Source: HdN1 sp964473645
GTDB taxonomy: Bacteria; Pseudomonadota; Gammaproteobacteria; Pseudomonadales; Ketobacteraceae
Direction of reading: 5' to 3'
DNA length: 64,000 nucleotides
Assembly (NCBI GenBank): GCA_964473645.1
Contig: CAYYPW010000002.1
Location: 372,001 to 436,000 of the forward strand
In this document: positions 46,429-55,460 of the stretch, one piece after another
Position numbering within the stretch: position 1 is the stretch's first letter
Layout of the letters: each line of letters begins with the position of its first letter
Notes under the pieces: generated by a model
Database searches by the model: none
What the model was told of the DNA's origin: nothing
Seen by the model: the letters and a program-made list of their open reading frames with translations, nothing else
Made by a program: the position numbers and the translations under genes

Positions 46429-47583
46429 ATGAAAGACAATGACAAGAAAATACATCAAGATAAAACCATAAATGCGCTGCCGCGCCCGCCACGAACGAAA
46501 TCAGGCATCCTTTTCGAACGCCCGAAATACACACCACCGGAACGCTTGTCCGAAGTACATATTGGTATTTTGCAACACTACCTGCAGCGCTTTATCCATC
46601 ATGAAAATGATATGCATTGTGGTGACTACGAATCACCCGAAGAGCAGAAGGATTGGCCAGAAGAAGCGGTTCCCGTAGCGAACAATATCACCTACAGCGC
46701 CAGTGTTCGCTGCGCTTCCTTTCTCTGGGACGGTACGCTGATTGGGAATCCATTTGGTACCGATGGCCCTAAACGTGTGCCACGCGCCTGGCCCGGCGAT
46801 ACGTTTACACGTTGTCGGCAGTGGCACGGGATTGATCTATCGATTCAGGTCGACAATCAGGGAAAATTTTTGCGTGAAACCATCATTGTGCCAGGCACCC
46901 GTCATTATGTGGGAAATACGGAATATTGTGGGGTGGTCGGCAGAGGCAACGTGACCGATCAATTTGTGTCGGCCCCGATATTTGGGAATGACGCACGCGG
47001 CAACTATGTAGAAGTGCGTAGTTTATTGGGATCACGATTGGGAGTATTGATACCCGATATCGATGTGGGCCTCGAAGCCACGTTTGGTAGGGATTTGCCA
47101 ATTTTGAGGTATCTGGGAGTTATCGTTCAACAAATCATTGAAGAAACGGCGGAGCATCTTTCAGAAGAAACCTACACGGGAACCAATGACAACTACCCGC
47201 GCATTTTTTCCTACATCCTGTTGCGGATCTACGAAGACGGCAGCACCGAAGGGCGATTTGTTTCAGACACCGGGGGCAATGGATATTTAACCCAGGACGA
47301 AATTATTACCGGACAAATTGGTTACAGTTTGCTACCGGAGCATCATCTCTACTTGAACAATCGACTTACCCAGACAAAGGAGTTAACCATTTCTGATCGC
47401 TATGACAAAGCCATTGCATGGATCGACACCCATTTTCCATACGAGGAATTCGCTTTTCTTGCAGTGAATGATGGCCTGATAGAGTGGTGCAAAAATGCAA
47501 CGGAACGAGAAAAACGGCAACTTGCAGCAGATTTCAAGAGCAAATTTCCTGACTACTACGTAAGCTCACCTTACGATAGATGA
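46429..47583 (+). CDS. Unrecognised 384-residue protein
   Basis: I do not recognise this protein. The ATG at 46429 has GAGG eight bases upstream, better than the ATG at 46411. There is no signal peptide. The N-terminal ~30 residues are basic and proline-rich (A-L-P-R-P-P-R-T-K). A cysteine and tryptophan-bearing middle (residues 80-180: C-R-Q-W-H-G-I-D, G-N-T-E-Y-C-G-V-V-G-R) is followed by a mixed C-terminal half with an acidic region. It stands alone. No function is assigned. Confidence 0.65.
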   Translation: MKDNDKKIHQDKTINALPRPPRTKSGILFERPKYTPPERLSEVHIGILQHYLQRFIHHENDMHCGDYESPEEQKDWPEEAVPVANNITYSASVRCASFLWDGTLIGNPFGTDGPKRVPRAWPGDTFTRCRQWHGIDLSIQVDNQGKFLRETIIVPGTRHYVGNTEYCGVVGRGNVTDQFVSAPIFGNDARGNYVEVRSLLGSRLGVLIPDIDVGLEATFGRDLPILRYLGVIVQQIIEETAEHLSEETYTGTNDNYPRIFSYILLRIYEDGSTEGRFVSDTGGNGYLTQDEIITGQIGYSLLPEHHLYLNNRLTQTKELTISDRYDKAIAWIDTHFPYEEFAFLAVNDGLIEWCKNATEREKRQLAADFKSKFPDYYVSSPYDR

Positions 47584-47673
47584 CAGCGGCGGCCCATCGC
47601 ACAGTAGGATGGGCCACATAATTCGCAGGTGCAAAAGTGCATTGCAGTGAGCGTGGATTACACCCGCTTTGAT

Positions 47674-48126
47674 TTAAGGAATTTCCAGCAATATTTTAAC
47701 CGGTTGCCCTGCAACTGATTCACGCTGCACATAACCGATGGCACCGGTTTGTTTTATCAGCGCATCCAGCACCGCACGATCGCCATCCACCACTTTTGGC
47801 AGACGGCCGCGACCACCAAACAAAAACCCGGCGCGATAACGGGTAATCTGCATGGCATTCTTGCGCGCCACTTGTTTATAAAACTGGTCAAATATTGCTG
47901 AGTCTTCTTTCTGATCGAGCACTTGTATATTGGTATTGGAACCAGGAAACAATTGCAGTCGCCCTAGAAAAATCTGCCTCACTTGATCGATACTGAGTTG
48001 GGTTGCCGGCGAATTCTGATGAGCAACCACGACCAGCTGTGCATGCGCCACAGCTCCCGCACCGCACAAAAAGAGTAGCGTCAGCATAGAAAAGAATCGA
48101 TGGAACAGTGTACTACGCAGCCTCAT
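47674..48126 (-). CDS. PstS-like small periplasmic substrate-binding protein
   Basis: 150 residues with a signal peptide ending A-H-A. The mature part matches the short PstS-like family: L-S-I-D-Q-V-R-Q-I-F-L-G-R, then L-D-Q-K-E-D, and G-A-I-G-Y-V-Q. The family contributes phosphate- or anion-binding domains, but these short versions lie outside pst operons. It starts three bases after the porin-like gene stop, so they form one leftward operon and may work together at the outer membrane and periplasm. Confidence 0.82.
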   Translation of the reverse strand: MRLRSTLFHRFFSMLTLLFLCGAGAVAHAQLVVVAHQNSPATQLSIDQVRQIFLGRLQLFPGSNTNIQVLDQKEDSAIFDQFYKQVARKNAMQITRYRAGFLFGGRGRLPKVVDGDRAVLDALIKQTGAIGYVQRESVAGQPVKILLEIP

Positions 48127-48129
48127 AGC

Positions 48130-49416
48130 TCAAAACACCGTGTCCAAAGTAAAACTAAATAGATGCGCATGATCAGAATACGGCCCCTGCCCTCGTGGCT
48201 GAAACTGCCCAATGGAATTCTGGCCAAAGCTGAAGCGATCCACTTGCGCTTTCAACGCTAGTTTGGGCATCAAATCAAAGCGAGCCCCCAGGGTGTACAC
48301 ATTCTCAATCATGCGGGTTGATGCAACTATCTGAAGCGCGCCATTACGTAAAGCATCCAGCTCGGCATTCGCACCAGGTGGAATCGACTGATAAGTGTCG
48401 GTAATCGAATTCGCAACACGATCTTTCAATCGATTATTCAAGCGACTCAACACGACATACGGCTGCCAATCGCCCAATTGCCGTGCAATGGATACATAGC
48501 CAGCAAACGTATTACTGGTCAGGCCCTTGTTGGGGCCGGCGATATAGCTAACCTCCGATGTCAGGGTCCAACGGCCTGGGTCCCATTCCGCGCCGACGGA
48601 ATAATACTGTATCCACTGATGATCTACTGTGAATTGGTCAGAAACTCCAGTGAACGCCGGCACAAATTGCGCTACCTGATCCATACCTGAGCGCAATTGA
48701 TTGATGCGATCGTCGCTGTAGTCCGCTAACGCATTCAGAAAGCTGAATCGTCCAATCCAATCACCTTCGCGCACTTGCGAGGCGAGGCCATAAATCACGT
48801 TGCCCGAAATATCGATGCCCATATATTTCTCGTCGTGGGTACCGAGATACACTTGCGTCTCCAGTTCTGCGCCAAAAAGCTGATTGAAAAAGGTAGCGTC
48901 GACACCTTCGTAGTTGGAAAAAGGCGTGACAATCAGCGCATACACGTCGATGGGCGGGCGCACCCAAGGGTAGGCATACCCCACTTCGAGATCTTCGGAG
49001 TGCAGAAAAAAGGGCGTGCGCAATTTACCGGCACGCAGCCGTAAATCAGTGGACCATTGATAGGTGAGAAACAACCACTCCAGTTCAGGGGTGTAATCAC
49101 CGTGGTTGTCACTGCGATAACCGCGACTCACCGCCTGCGTGGTTAATCGCCAATATTCCGATAGCTCGCTTTGAAGCTGTACCCCAATAATGGTATCGGT
49201 GTCGAAACTGACACGATCGTTATAGTCAACAAACGTGAGATCCTCTTTGTCGAGTAGCCCGCCACCCAGAGAAGCAAAACCCGACACATCCGACGCATGC
49301 CCCGTCAGCGATAGACAGCCTACCAACGCAGTTAGCAAAACCCTCGAAAACGCGACAAAACGCCTGGTAACCGGCATATCATAACGACCGGAATGTGATT
49401 GCAAATCCATGTTCAT
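48130..49416 (-). CDS. Porin-like outer-membrane protein
   Basis: 428 residues from the ATG at 49416; an ATG at 49377 directly before the signal peptide is also possible. The signal peptide ends T-G-H-A-S. The remainder has alternating amphipathic strands and ends F-S-F-T-L-D-T-V-F, a typical barrel end with terminal F. No plug domain. It resembles uncharacterised general porins or phosphate-type porins (E-D-L-E-V-G-Y, L-R-A-G-K-L-R-T-P). Co-operon with the PstS-like protein downstream. Confidence 0.82.
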   Translation of the reverse strand: MNMDLQSHSGRYDMPVTRRFVAFSRVLLTALVGCLSLTGHASDVSGFASLGGGLLDKEDLTFVDYNDRVSFDTDTIIGVQLQSELSEYWRLTTQAVSRGYRSDNHGDYTPELEWLFLTYQWSTDLRLRAGKLRTPFFLHSEDLEVGYAYPWVRPPIDVYALIVTPFSNYEGVDATFFNQLFGAELETQVYLGTHDEKYMGIDISGNVIYGLASQVREGDWIGRFSFLNALADYSDDRINQLRSGMDQVAQFVPAFTGVSDQFTVDHQWIQYYSVGAEWDPGRWTLTSEVSYIAGPNKGLTSNTFAGYVSIARQLGDWQPYVVLSRLNNRLKDRVANSITDTYQSIPPGANAELDALRNGALQIVASTRMIENVYTLGARFDLMPKLALKAQVDRFSFGQNSIGQFQPRGQGPYSDHAHLFSFTLDTVF

Positions 49417-49648
49417 GCAAGAACGGCCTCGAAACGAACAGATAACACACCAGTTTAGTCGTCCAACCCACAACTGACCATCACTTGATCATACAGAGCT
49501 TGTGCCTGACCACGCTCATCCGCAGGATGCACGCAAACTCATCCAAATGGCTGATAGCATTCCACTGGCTATCTCTTTACCCTGAGTGTAGCGCAGCATC
49601 GTCTGGCACTGATAAAAGAATAAATCGAATAATCAGGGATTTAGCATT

Positions 49649-51568
49649 ATGAATCAAGCAAATTGGCGCAAGCCGCTCACTACTTCCACTCGTTTTCATG
49701 CGTCAGTAAAACTCCCTACATTTTCAGTCTGTGCACTTGCACTGACCGTTTGCAGCACCAATGCAATCGCAGCGCTGCCTACAGGCGAATATCAGATAGT
49801 CTCCAAACATAGCCAACTATGTCTGGATATCAGCGGTGTCTCTACCGCCAACGGTGCAAACGTACAGCAATGGGGTTGCTGGACAGGCGCAAATAACCAA
49901 CGTTTTCAGATCACTGACATGGGCAACGGCGCGTACAGTATCGTAGCCAAACACAGTGGTAAAGCACTCGACGCCGCCAACTGGGGAACCACCAACGGCA
50001 CCCCGTTACAACAGTGGGAATGGTTTGGAGGCAATAATCAACAATGGGAGATCCGCAGCACCACTGGCGGCTACGAAATTCGCCCGAGACACGCCTTGAA
50101 TCTGTGCATGGATGTTGCGGCCTACAGCACCGCCAATGGCGGCGCCATACACTTATGGTCGTGTCATGGCCAGAATAACCAAAAGTGGACCCTGAAAAAT
50201 CTGGACAACCCCGACGATACCGGCGGTGGTAGTACCGGTGGCACGACTACAACGACCACCATCAATGGCGCAAATTTCAGCAGTAAATCAACCGGTGGCG
50301 CGAGTACCGACAACGGCTGGAATATCTGGAGTAATGGCTACATTCAGCACAACATCAGTTTTTCCAATCCGACAACGCTGAAAATAGAAGCTAAAGGGGA
50401 TTACGCCAACAACGCGTGGCCGAACATGAAATTGAGTGTGGGTGGTACGGTCATTGCCAATACCACTGTCAATTCGAACACCTGGAAGACCTTCACCTAC
50501 ACCGTTAGTGGCAAAACGGGTAGTCAGGCGGTCAAAATCGAATTCACCAATGACTATGCCAGTGCAGGCCAGGATCGCAACCTCCATATCAAATCGGCCA
50601 CTGCCGTCACTAACGGCGACACGAGCGGAGGTAACACAGGAGGGGGCAATACAGGCGGCACCAGCGGCAACGCCGTTGAACAACACGGGCAACTGCGCGT
50701 AAACGGAGTGAATCTCGTCGACAAAAATGGCAGTAATTATCAACTGCGTGGTATGAGTTCACATGGTTTGCATTGGTTTGGCCAATACATGAACCCCTCT
50801 TCAATCCAATGGATGCGTGACGACTGGAAAGCCAATGTCGTACGCGCGGCCATGTACACTGCCGAGGGGGGATACATTTCAAATCCGTCCGTCAAGGATA
50901 AAGTCATCGAAACAGTCAACGCTGCGATCGCGAAAGGCATGTATGTCATCATCGATTGGCATATCCTCGCCGATAACGATCCGAATCAATACAAACCGCA
51001 GGCGATCGAGTTTTTCAAAGACATGGCACGCCGCTATGGTAACTACCCTAACGTTATCTATGAAATTGCCAATGAACCCAACGGATCTGTCAACTGGAAC
51101 AATCAAATCCGCCCTTATGCAGTGGATGTCATCCGGGAGATTCGCCAGATTGATCCCGACAATATCATCATTGTAGGCACAGGCACCTGGAGCCAGGATA
51201 TTCATCATGCCGCAGACAATCCACTACCCTACTCCAATGTCATGTATACCTTGCATTTTTATGCGGGCACCCATGGCCAATACCTGCGCGACCGCGTGGA
51301 CTATGCGCGCAGTAAAAACGCTGCAATATTTGTAACGGAATGGGGCACCTCACAGGCTTCTGGTGATGGCGGTGTTTATGAAAATGACACGCGCACTTGG
51401 ATCAACTTTCTCAATTCACGCGGTATCAGCTGGGTGAACTGGAGTTTGTGCGACAAGAATGAAGCCTCGGCTGCACTAGCAGGCGGCGCAAGCGCCACCG
51501 GTGGCTGGAACGACTGGAACCTGAGCCCCTCAGGCAAACTGGTACGCTCTTTGATGCGTGCGCAATAG
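49649..51568 (+). CDS. Secreted GH5 endoglucanase with ricin-type and xylan-type binding modules
   Basis: 639 residues. The signal peptide ends A-I-A-A. Residues ~45-190 are a ricin-type (CBM13) module with Q-x-W motifs (N-N-Q-R-F, N-Q-Q-W, N-Q-K-W). Residues ~205-315 resemble CBM60/CBM35-like xylan-binding modules. G/T/S-rich linkers separate the domains. The GH5 catalytic domain (~335-639) has E476 in I-A-N-E-P as acid/base and E564 in V-T-E-W-G as nucleophile. It is expected to cut beta-1,4-glucans outside the cell. No glycan genes sit directly beside it; a GH1 beta-glucosidase lies 14 kb away. Confidence 0.93.
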   Translation: MNQANWRKPLTTSTRFHASVKLPTFSVCALALTVCSTNAIAALPTGEYQIVSKHSQLCLDISGVSTANGANVQQWGCWTGANNQRFQITDMGNGAYSIVAKHSGKALDAANWGTTNGTPLQQWEWFGGNNQQWEIRSTTGGYEIRPRHALNLCMDVAAYSTANGGAIHLWSCHGQNNQKWTLKNLDNPDDTGGGSTGGTTTTTTINGANFSSKSTGGASTDNGWNIWSNGYIQHNISFSNPTTLKIEAKGDYANNAWPNMKLSVGGTVIANTTVNSNTWKTFTYTVSGKTGSQAVKIEFTNDYASAGQDRNLHIKSATAVTNGDTSGGNTGGGNTGGTSGNAVEQHGQLRVNGVNLVDKNGSNYQLRGMSSHGLHWFGQYMNPSSIQWMRDDWKANVVRAAMYTAEGGYISNPSVKDKVIETVNAAIAKGMYVIIDWHILADNDPNQYKPQAIEFFKDMARRYGNYPNVIYEIANEPNGSVNWNNQIRPYAVDVIREIRQIDPDNIIIVGTGTWSQDIHHAADNPLPYSNVMYTLHFYAGTHGQYLRDRVDYARSKNAAIFVTEWGTSQASGDGGVYENDTRTWINFLNSRGISWVNWSLCDKNEASAALAGGASATGGWNDWNLSPSGKLVRSLMRAQ

Positions 51569-51600
51569 ACAAAGGCTTTCAGTTCTAACCTGTGCTGCTT

Positions 51601-51631
51601 TTGTGTCGGGAGGGATTCTCTCCCGACACAA
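51601..51631. terminator. Bidirectional rho-independent terminator
   Basis: TTGTGTCGGGAG pairs perfectly with CTCCCGACACAA around a seven-base loop, between the converging GH5 and LysR genes. A-rich sequence follows on one side and T-rich on the other. Confidence 0.75.
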
Positions 51632-51642
51632 AGTCGTAACCC

Positions 51643-52527
51643 CTACAATGCATCAAATAGCGATTTCATCCATTGATAGAGTGCGTGAATTGCTGGATTC
51701 TCGGCCTGCCCTCGTCGACACACAAATTGATACGATTGCTCTGTTGGAAGTTGAAACGGAAATACTGGCACCAGACGCTGCTCACGTAACCAGCTATTAG
51801 TAATCGGCAGAATCGCAATAGCCACGCCCAACCCTTGTGCGGCTGCTTGCATGGCGCTGAAATAATCATCAAGAATTAACGCATTTTTACGTTGCACCGC
51901 AGCTAACCCCAACCGTTGTGCTGCCTGTTGCCAATCATCGCGATCACGGCGGCTATAAATCAACGTATGCTGCTGAAGATCTGCAATTTCTTGTATGGGT
52001 TGCTCCCGCAGTAGCGTCGGCGCTGCAACTAATGTGGCATGCGTTTCGCACAGCGCAAATGATGCCAATCCAGGCCACGGGCCCGCACCAAATCGAACGG
52101 CAGCATCAATGGGCTCCACCGCAAAATCTACCAGGTGCATACTGGTCTCGATTCTTAAATCGATGTCCGGGTGCCGATACTGAAAATCCTGCAGTTTTGG
52201 CAGCACCAACTCATGCGCGATGAACGGGATCATGCTTACGCGCAATATAGGCCGCGCCATTCGCATACGAAACTGCGCAAATTGTTGTGTATATTCCCCC
52301 AACACGCGCGACACGATTTCATAAAACTGGCGCCCTGCAGCACTCAGCTCAATGCGGCGGGTTAAACGCACGAACAAGGCGATATCCAACCATTCCTCCA
52401 ACGCCTTTACCTGCTGGCTTACCGCCGACGGAGTGACGTGTAACTCCTCAGCGGCACGCTTAAAGCTGCCGAGTCGGGCTGCTGCCTCAAACGGTGGCAG
52501 CAATTGTAACGGGGGCTGGCGATCCAA
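51643..52527 (-). CDS. LysR-family transcriptional regulator
   Basis: 294 residues. I chose the TTG at 52527, with GGAG eight bases upstream and the usual distance to the HTH; a TTG at 52551 is the alternative. HTH: L-P-P-F-E-A-A-A-R-L-G-S-F-K-R-A-A-E-E-L and V-T-P-S-A-V-S-Q-Q-V. The C-terminal effector domain is of GcvA-like length. It is divergent from an SDR-GST pair, with a palindrome between them, so it probably controls that pair. Confidence 0.92.
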   Translation of the reverse strand: MDRQPPLQLLPPFEAAARLGSFKRAAEELHVTPSAVSQQVKALEEWLDIALFVRLTRRIELSAAGRQFYEIVSRVLGEYTQQFAQFRMRMARPILRVSMIPFIAHELVLPKLQDFQYRHPDIDLRIETSMHLVDFAVEPIDAAVRFGAGPWPGLASFALCETHATLVAAPTLLREQPIQEIADLQQHTLIYSRRDRDDWQQAAQRLGLAAVQRKNALILDDYFSAMQAAAQGLGVAIAILPITNSWLREQRLVPVFPFQLPTEQSYQFVCRRGQAENPAIHALYQWMKSLFDAL

Positions 52528-52557
52528 GACACTTGCTCCATAAACACGCAATAGAAT

Positions 52558-52585
52558 AGTTTATCTAATGTATAAATTAGAAACT
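52558..52585. promoter_or_regulatory. Palindrome in the LysR/SDR divergent promoter
   Basis: TCTAAT and ATTAGA form a perfect inverted repeat six bases apart, extended by AGTTT and AAACT on the outer sides. It lies between the two divergent start codons, where a LysR-type protein would be expected to bind. Confidence 0.45.
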
Positions 52586-52661
52586 CCCGCTTGTCTCGTC
52601 TTTTTACTCACCGTATTGTTGGGCCTGTAGACAAATAGGGCTAATGCAAAGGAGGTAGGAT

Positions 52662-53384
52662 ATGCAACAGAACCTGGACAGGCCGGTCTGTGTCGTGGCC
52701 GGCGCCGGAGCAGGCAACGGGATGGCTTACGCGCGACGGTTTTGTGAGGGTGGTTATCACACGGTATTGTTGGCAAGGGATGAGGCGCGCCTGCAAAAAC
52801 TTATCGATAAAGAAAATGACGCAAGCCGCTTAAGCGCCTACGCCTGTGACCTCACTGATGCCGTCCAAATCAACCAAACGTTTGCCACGATTGCCGATAA
52901 ATTCGGTGCCGTGAACACGCTGGTTTATAACGCGGGAAATGGGTTTCCAGATTCCCTCGACAACCTTGACCCGGATCGGTTTGAACAAGCCTGGCGCTTG
53001 AACCAATGGGGTTTGCTGCAATGTGTGCAGCAGGTCATACCTTCGATGCGCAAGCACGGTGCTGGGAATATTCTCATCAGCGGAGCAACCGCGTCATGGC
53101 GAGGATCACCACGGTTTCTGTCCTTCGCCGCCGCCAAAGCCGGCCAGCGCAGCGTCGCGCAATCACTGGCAAAACAGCTTATGCCTGAAGGTATCCACGT
53201 CGCTTATTTGATTATCGACGGGGTCATCGAAACGCCCATGACGCGGCAATTTTTTTCCACCCAACCGGTTGATTTCTTTTTGCAGGCTGATGCGATTGCC
53301 AACACTGCTTTTCACCTGACACAACAGTCACGAAGTGCCTGGACGTTTGAACTGGATATACGCCCTTTTGGCGAAAAATGGTAG
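52662..53384 (+). CDS. Short-chain dehydrogenase/reductase
   Basis: 240 residues with GGAGG upstream. The cofactor motif is unusual (A-G-A-G-A-G-N-G in place of T-G-x3-G-x-G), followed by N-A-G, the catalytic Ser in I-S-G-A-T, then F-x3-K (S-F-A-A-A-K) in the place of Y-x3-K. The catalytic tyrosine therefore appears replaced by phenylalanine, so activity may be altered. It forms an operon with the GST gene nine bases downstream. Substrate unknown. Confidence 0.85.
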   Translation: MQQNLDRPVCVVAGAGAGNGMAYARRFCEGGYHTVLLARDEARLQKLIDKENDASRLSAYACDLTDAVQINQTFATIADKFGAVNTLVYNAGNGFPDSLDNLDPDRFEQAWRLNQWGLLQCVQQVIPSMRKHGAGNILISGATASWRGSPRFLSFAAAKAGQRSVAQSLAKQLMPEGIHVAYLIIDGVIETPMTRQFFSTQPVDFFLQADAIANTAFHLTQQSRSAWTFELDIRPFGEKW

Positions 53385-53393
53385 GAGAGAACC

Positions 53394-54068
53394 ATGACAG
53401 ATATTGTATTGCATCAGTGGGAAGTTTCGCCCTTCTGCAGCAAGATTCGGAGTATTTTGGAGCACAAGGGGATTCCGTATCGCGTGCAAAACTATAACGG
53501 CCTGCTTTCGCTGCGCGCCAAAAAGCTCTCCCCTGCTGGAAAGCTGCCCGTTTTGGATATTGACGGAGTGCGCACACAAGACAGTCGCCGCATTGCCGCT
53601 TTGCTTGAACAGCGGTTTCCCACGCCTGCATTGGTGCCTACCCACGCAGCTGATCGCGCTCAAATGGAAATTCTGCAGGATTGGGCAGATGAATCGCTGT
53701 ATTGGTATGAGGTGTATTTCCGCGCCATGTACGACGAAGCCTGGAACAAACTGGTAGATCATCTCTGCAATGGGCGGCCTTTTTGGGAGAAGCCCATATT
53801 CAACACGGTGGCACGCCCGCAGTTTCGTAGTCAATTGCAAGCGCAAGGTATCGGACGCATAGAAAAATCAGTGGTCGAAGCGCGATTTGTGATGTTACTA
53901 CAATCGCTGGACACACAACTTGCCGGACGGACATGGCTGGTAGGCGAGCATAAAACGCTGGCGGATATCGCAGTGGCATCGCAATTAAAGGAAATCCAGC
54001 GCACCAGTCATTTAGGAGCAACATTCGCCAGCAACGAGAACGTCAGTCGCTGGTTAAAAACTCTCTAA
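53394..54068 (+). CDS. Glutathione S-transferase-family protein
   Basis: 224 residues with GGAGAG upstream. The N-terminal thioredoxin-like domain has V-S-P-F-C-S-K-I-R at the active-site position (C near residue 15) and L-P-V-L-D-I-D-G (the cis-Pro). The C-terminal helical domain has L-V-G-E-H-K-T-L-A-D-I-A-V-A. It probably handles or conjugates an electrophile in partnership with the SDR upstream. Substrate unknown. Confidence 0.88.
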   Translation: MTDIVLHQWEVSPFCSKIRSILEHKGIPYRVQNYNGLLSLRAKKLSPAGKLPVLDIDGVRTQDSRRIAALLEQRFPTPALVPTHAADRAQMEILQDWADESLYWYEVYFRAMYDEAWNKLVDHLCNGRPFWEKPIFNTVARPQFRSQLQAQGIGRIEKSVVEARFVMLLQSLDTQLAGRTWLVGEHKTLADIAVASQLKEIQRTSHLGATFASNENVSRWLKTL

Positions 54069-54154
54069 AAGAAAAGGCTGCAATCGACAAGACCGTAAAA
54101 AAGATTGTAGTAGCAAGATTGAAAACACAGAGTATCTATATGCTCGGTGAGTGC

Positions 54155-55432
54155 TCAAAGCGGCACTTGCCGTGTCTGCACCTGAACGAATTCGAACGTA
54201 CCATCTTCAACTCGTTGCACTTGTACAATGCCATAGGTGCCATTTTGTATGTCGCCATTTTCATCAAAATCCAGCACACCGTTGGCACCGTGATAATCAA
54301 TGTCTTGCTGAGCGGCAATGGCCTGCAAGGCAGCATTGAATTCGCCTACTCCAATCCGTACAGACGCATCAGACTCCGCTCGTGATACAGATCGAATATT
54401 GTTGACCACCGCCGCACGTGTATTCTCACCGCCCTGGGCCAGAGCCAGCATGATCAACATGGCTGCATCGTAAAGGCTATAACCTTCGTTATAATCATCA
54501 TCGTACAAGTCTCCCAATTTTGCCTGCAGGCGCGAAACAAACTCCATGTATCCAGCAGAACTGACGGGGGGTGCGTTTTCTGTTGCAAACATACCCTCAA
54601 TAAAGTCGGGCGTTGCATTGGTAAGAAAAGCATCCGTCGACACACCATCCCCCGCAAACAATAACGGTCGCGGTTGCGGATCATACAAGGCAAGTTCGCG
54701 GGTAATATTGGCTGCATCCAGGTCAAATCCGATGATAACCACTGCCTCAGGCACACCGTTGGCAAACAGTTCAGTAACTTCTGTACCAAAATTATTGATC
54801 TTTCCACTGGCATACGGCACTTGGTTCAATACCGTACCCCCTGCGGAGGAAAAGGCATCCACCAACGTCTCCATCAACCCACGACCATAAGCATCATCCA
54901 CATAGATAACGCCAACACTGCGGGCTCCCTTTTCCTCGATCAATTGCGCCAATACCACCCCTTGAAATGCATCAGAAGTGACAGTGCGAAACACGGTGTC
55001 ATTGTCTTCCAGGGTAGTTAATCTGGCCGACGTGGAGGTAGGAGAGATCATGACAACACCGGCAGGAATGGTGACCTGTTCTGCAACCGCAAGGGTGATA
55101 AAACTCGCCACAGAGCCCAGAATTGGCACCACACCGCTATCCACCAGTTAACGGGCCGACACGACGGCAACATCAGGCGTAAACTGATCATCGCGAACCA
55201 ACAATTGCACACGCTGCCCGTTGACACCTCCCGCGCTATTAACAAGATCCACGGCCAACAGTGCCGCCTTCTCGACAGCACGCCCAAAACTTGCGGTCTG
55301 CCCAGTCAGTGGAACCAACAAACCAATTTTAACTGCACTTTCATCCACTTCTTGTGGATTATCATCGACATCACCTGAACAGGCACATACGAATATAAGC
55401 GCTAGCACTGCCATTACGCTGTATCGAATCAT
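54155..55432 (-). pseudogene. ABC-type substrate-binding lipoprotein (LivJ-like), broken by an in-frame stop
   Basis: A single reading frame encodes a Leu/Ile/Val-type binding protein: lipobox F-V-C-A-C, then K-I-G-L-L-V-P-L-T-G-Q and, later, V-V-P-I-L-G-S-V and V-G-V-I-Y-V-D-D-A-Y-G. A TAA at 55148-55150 interrupts it after 94 residues, and the frame then continues without shift for another ~330 residues. An E, Q or K codon changed by one base is the simple explanation. It is 28 bp after the TonB-dependent receptor, so the two were probably one uptake unit. It is either a recent pseudogene, a sequencing error or a read-through case. Confidence 0.8.
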
Positions 55433-55460
55433 AGGGTACCTCCGCGTTCAACACGCGATA

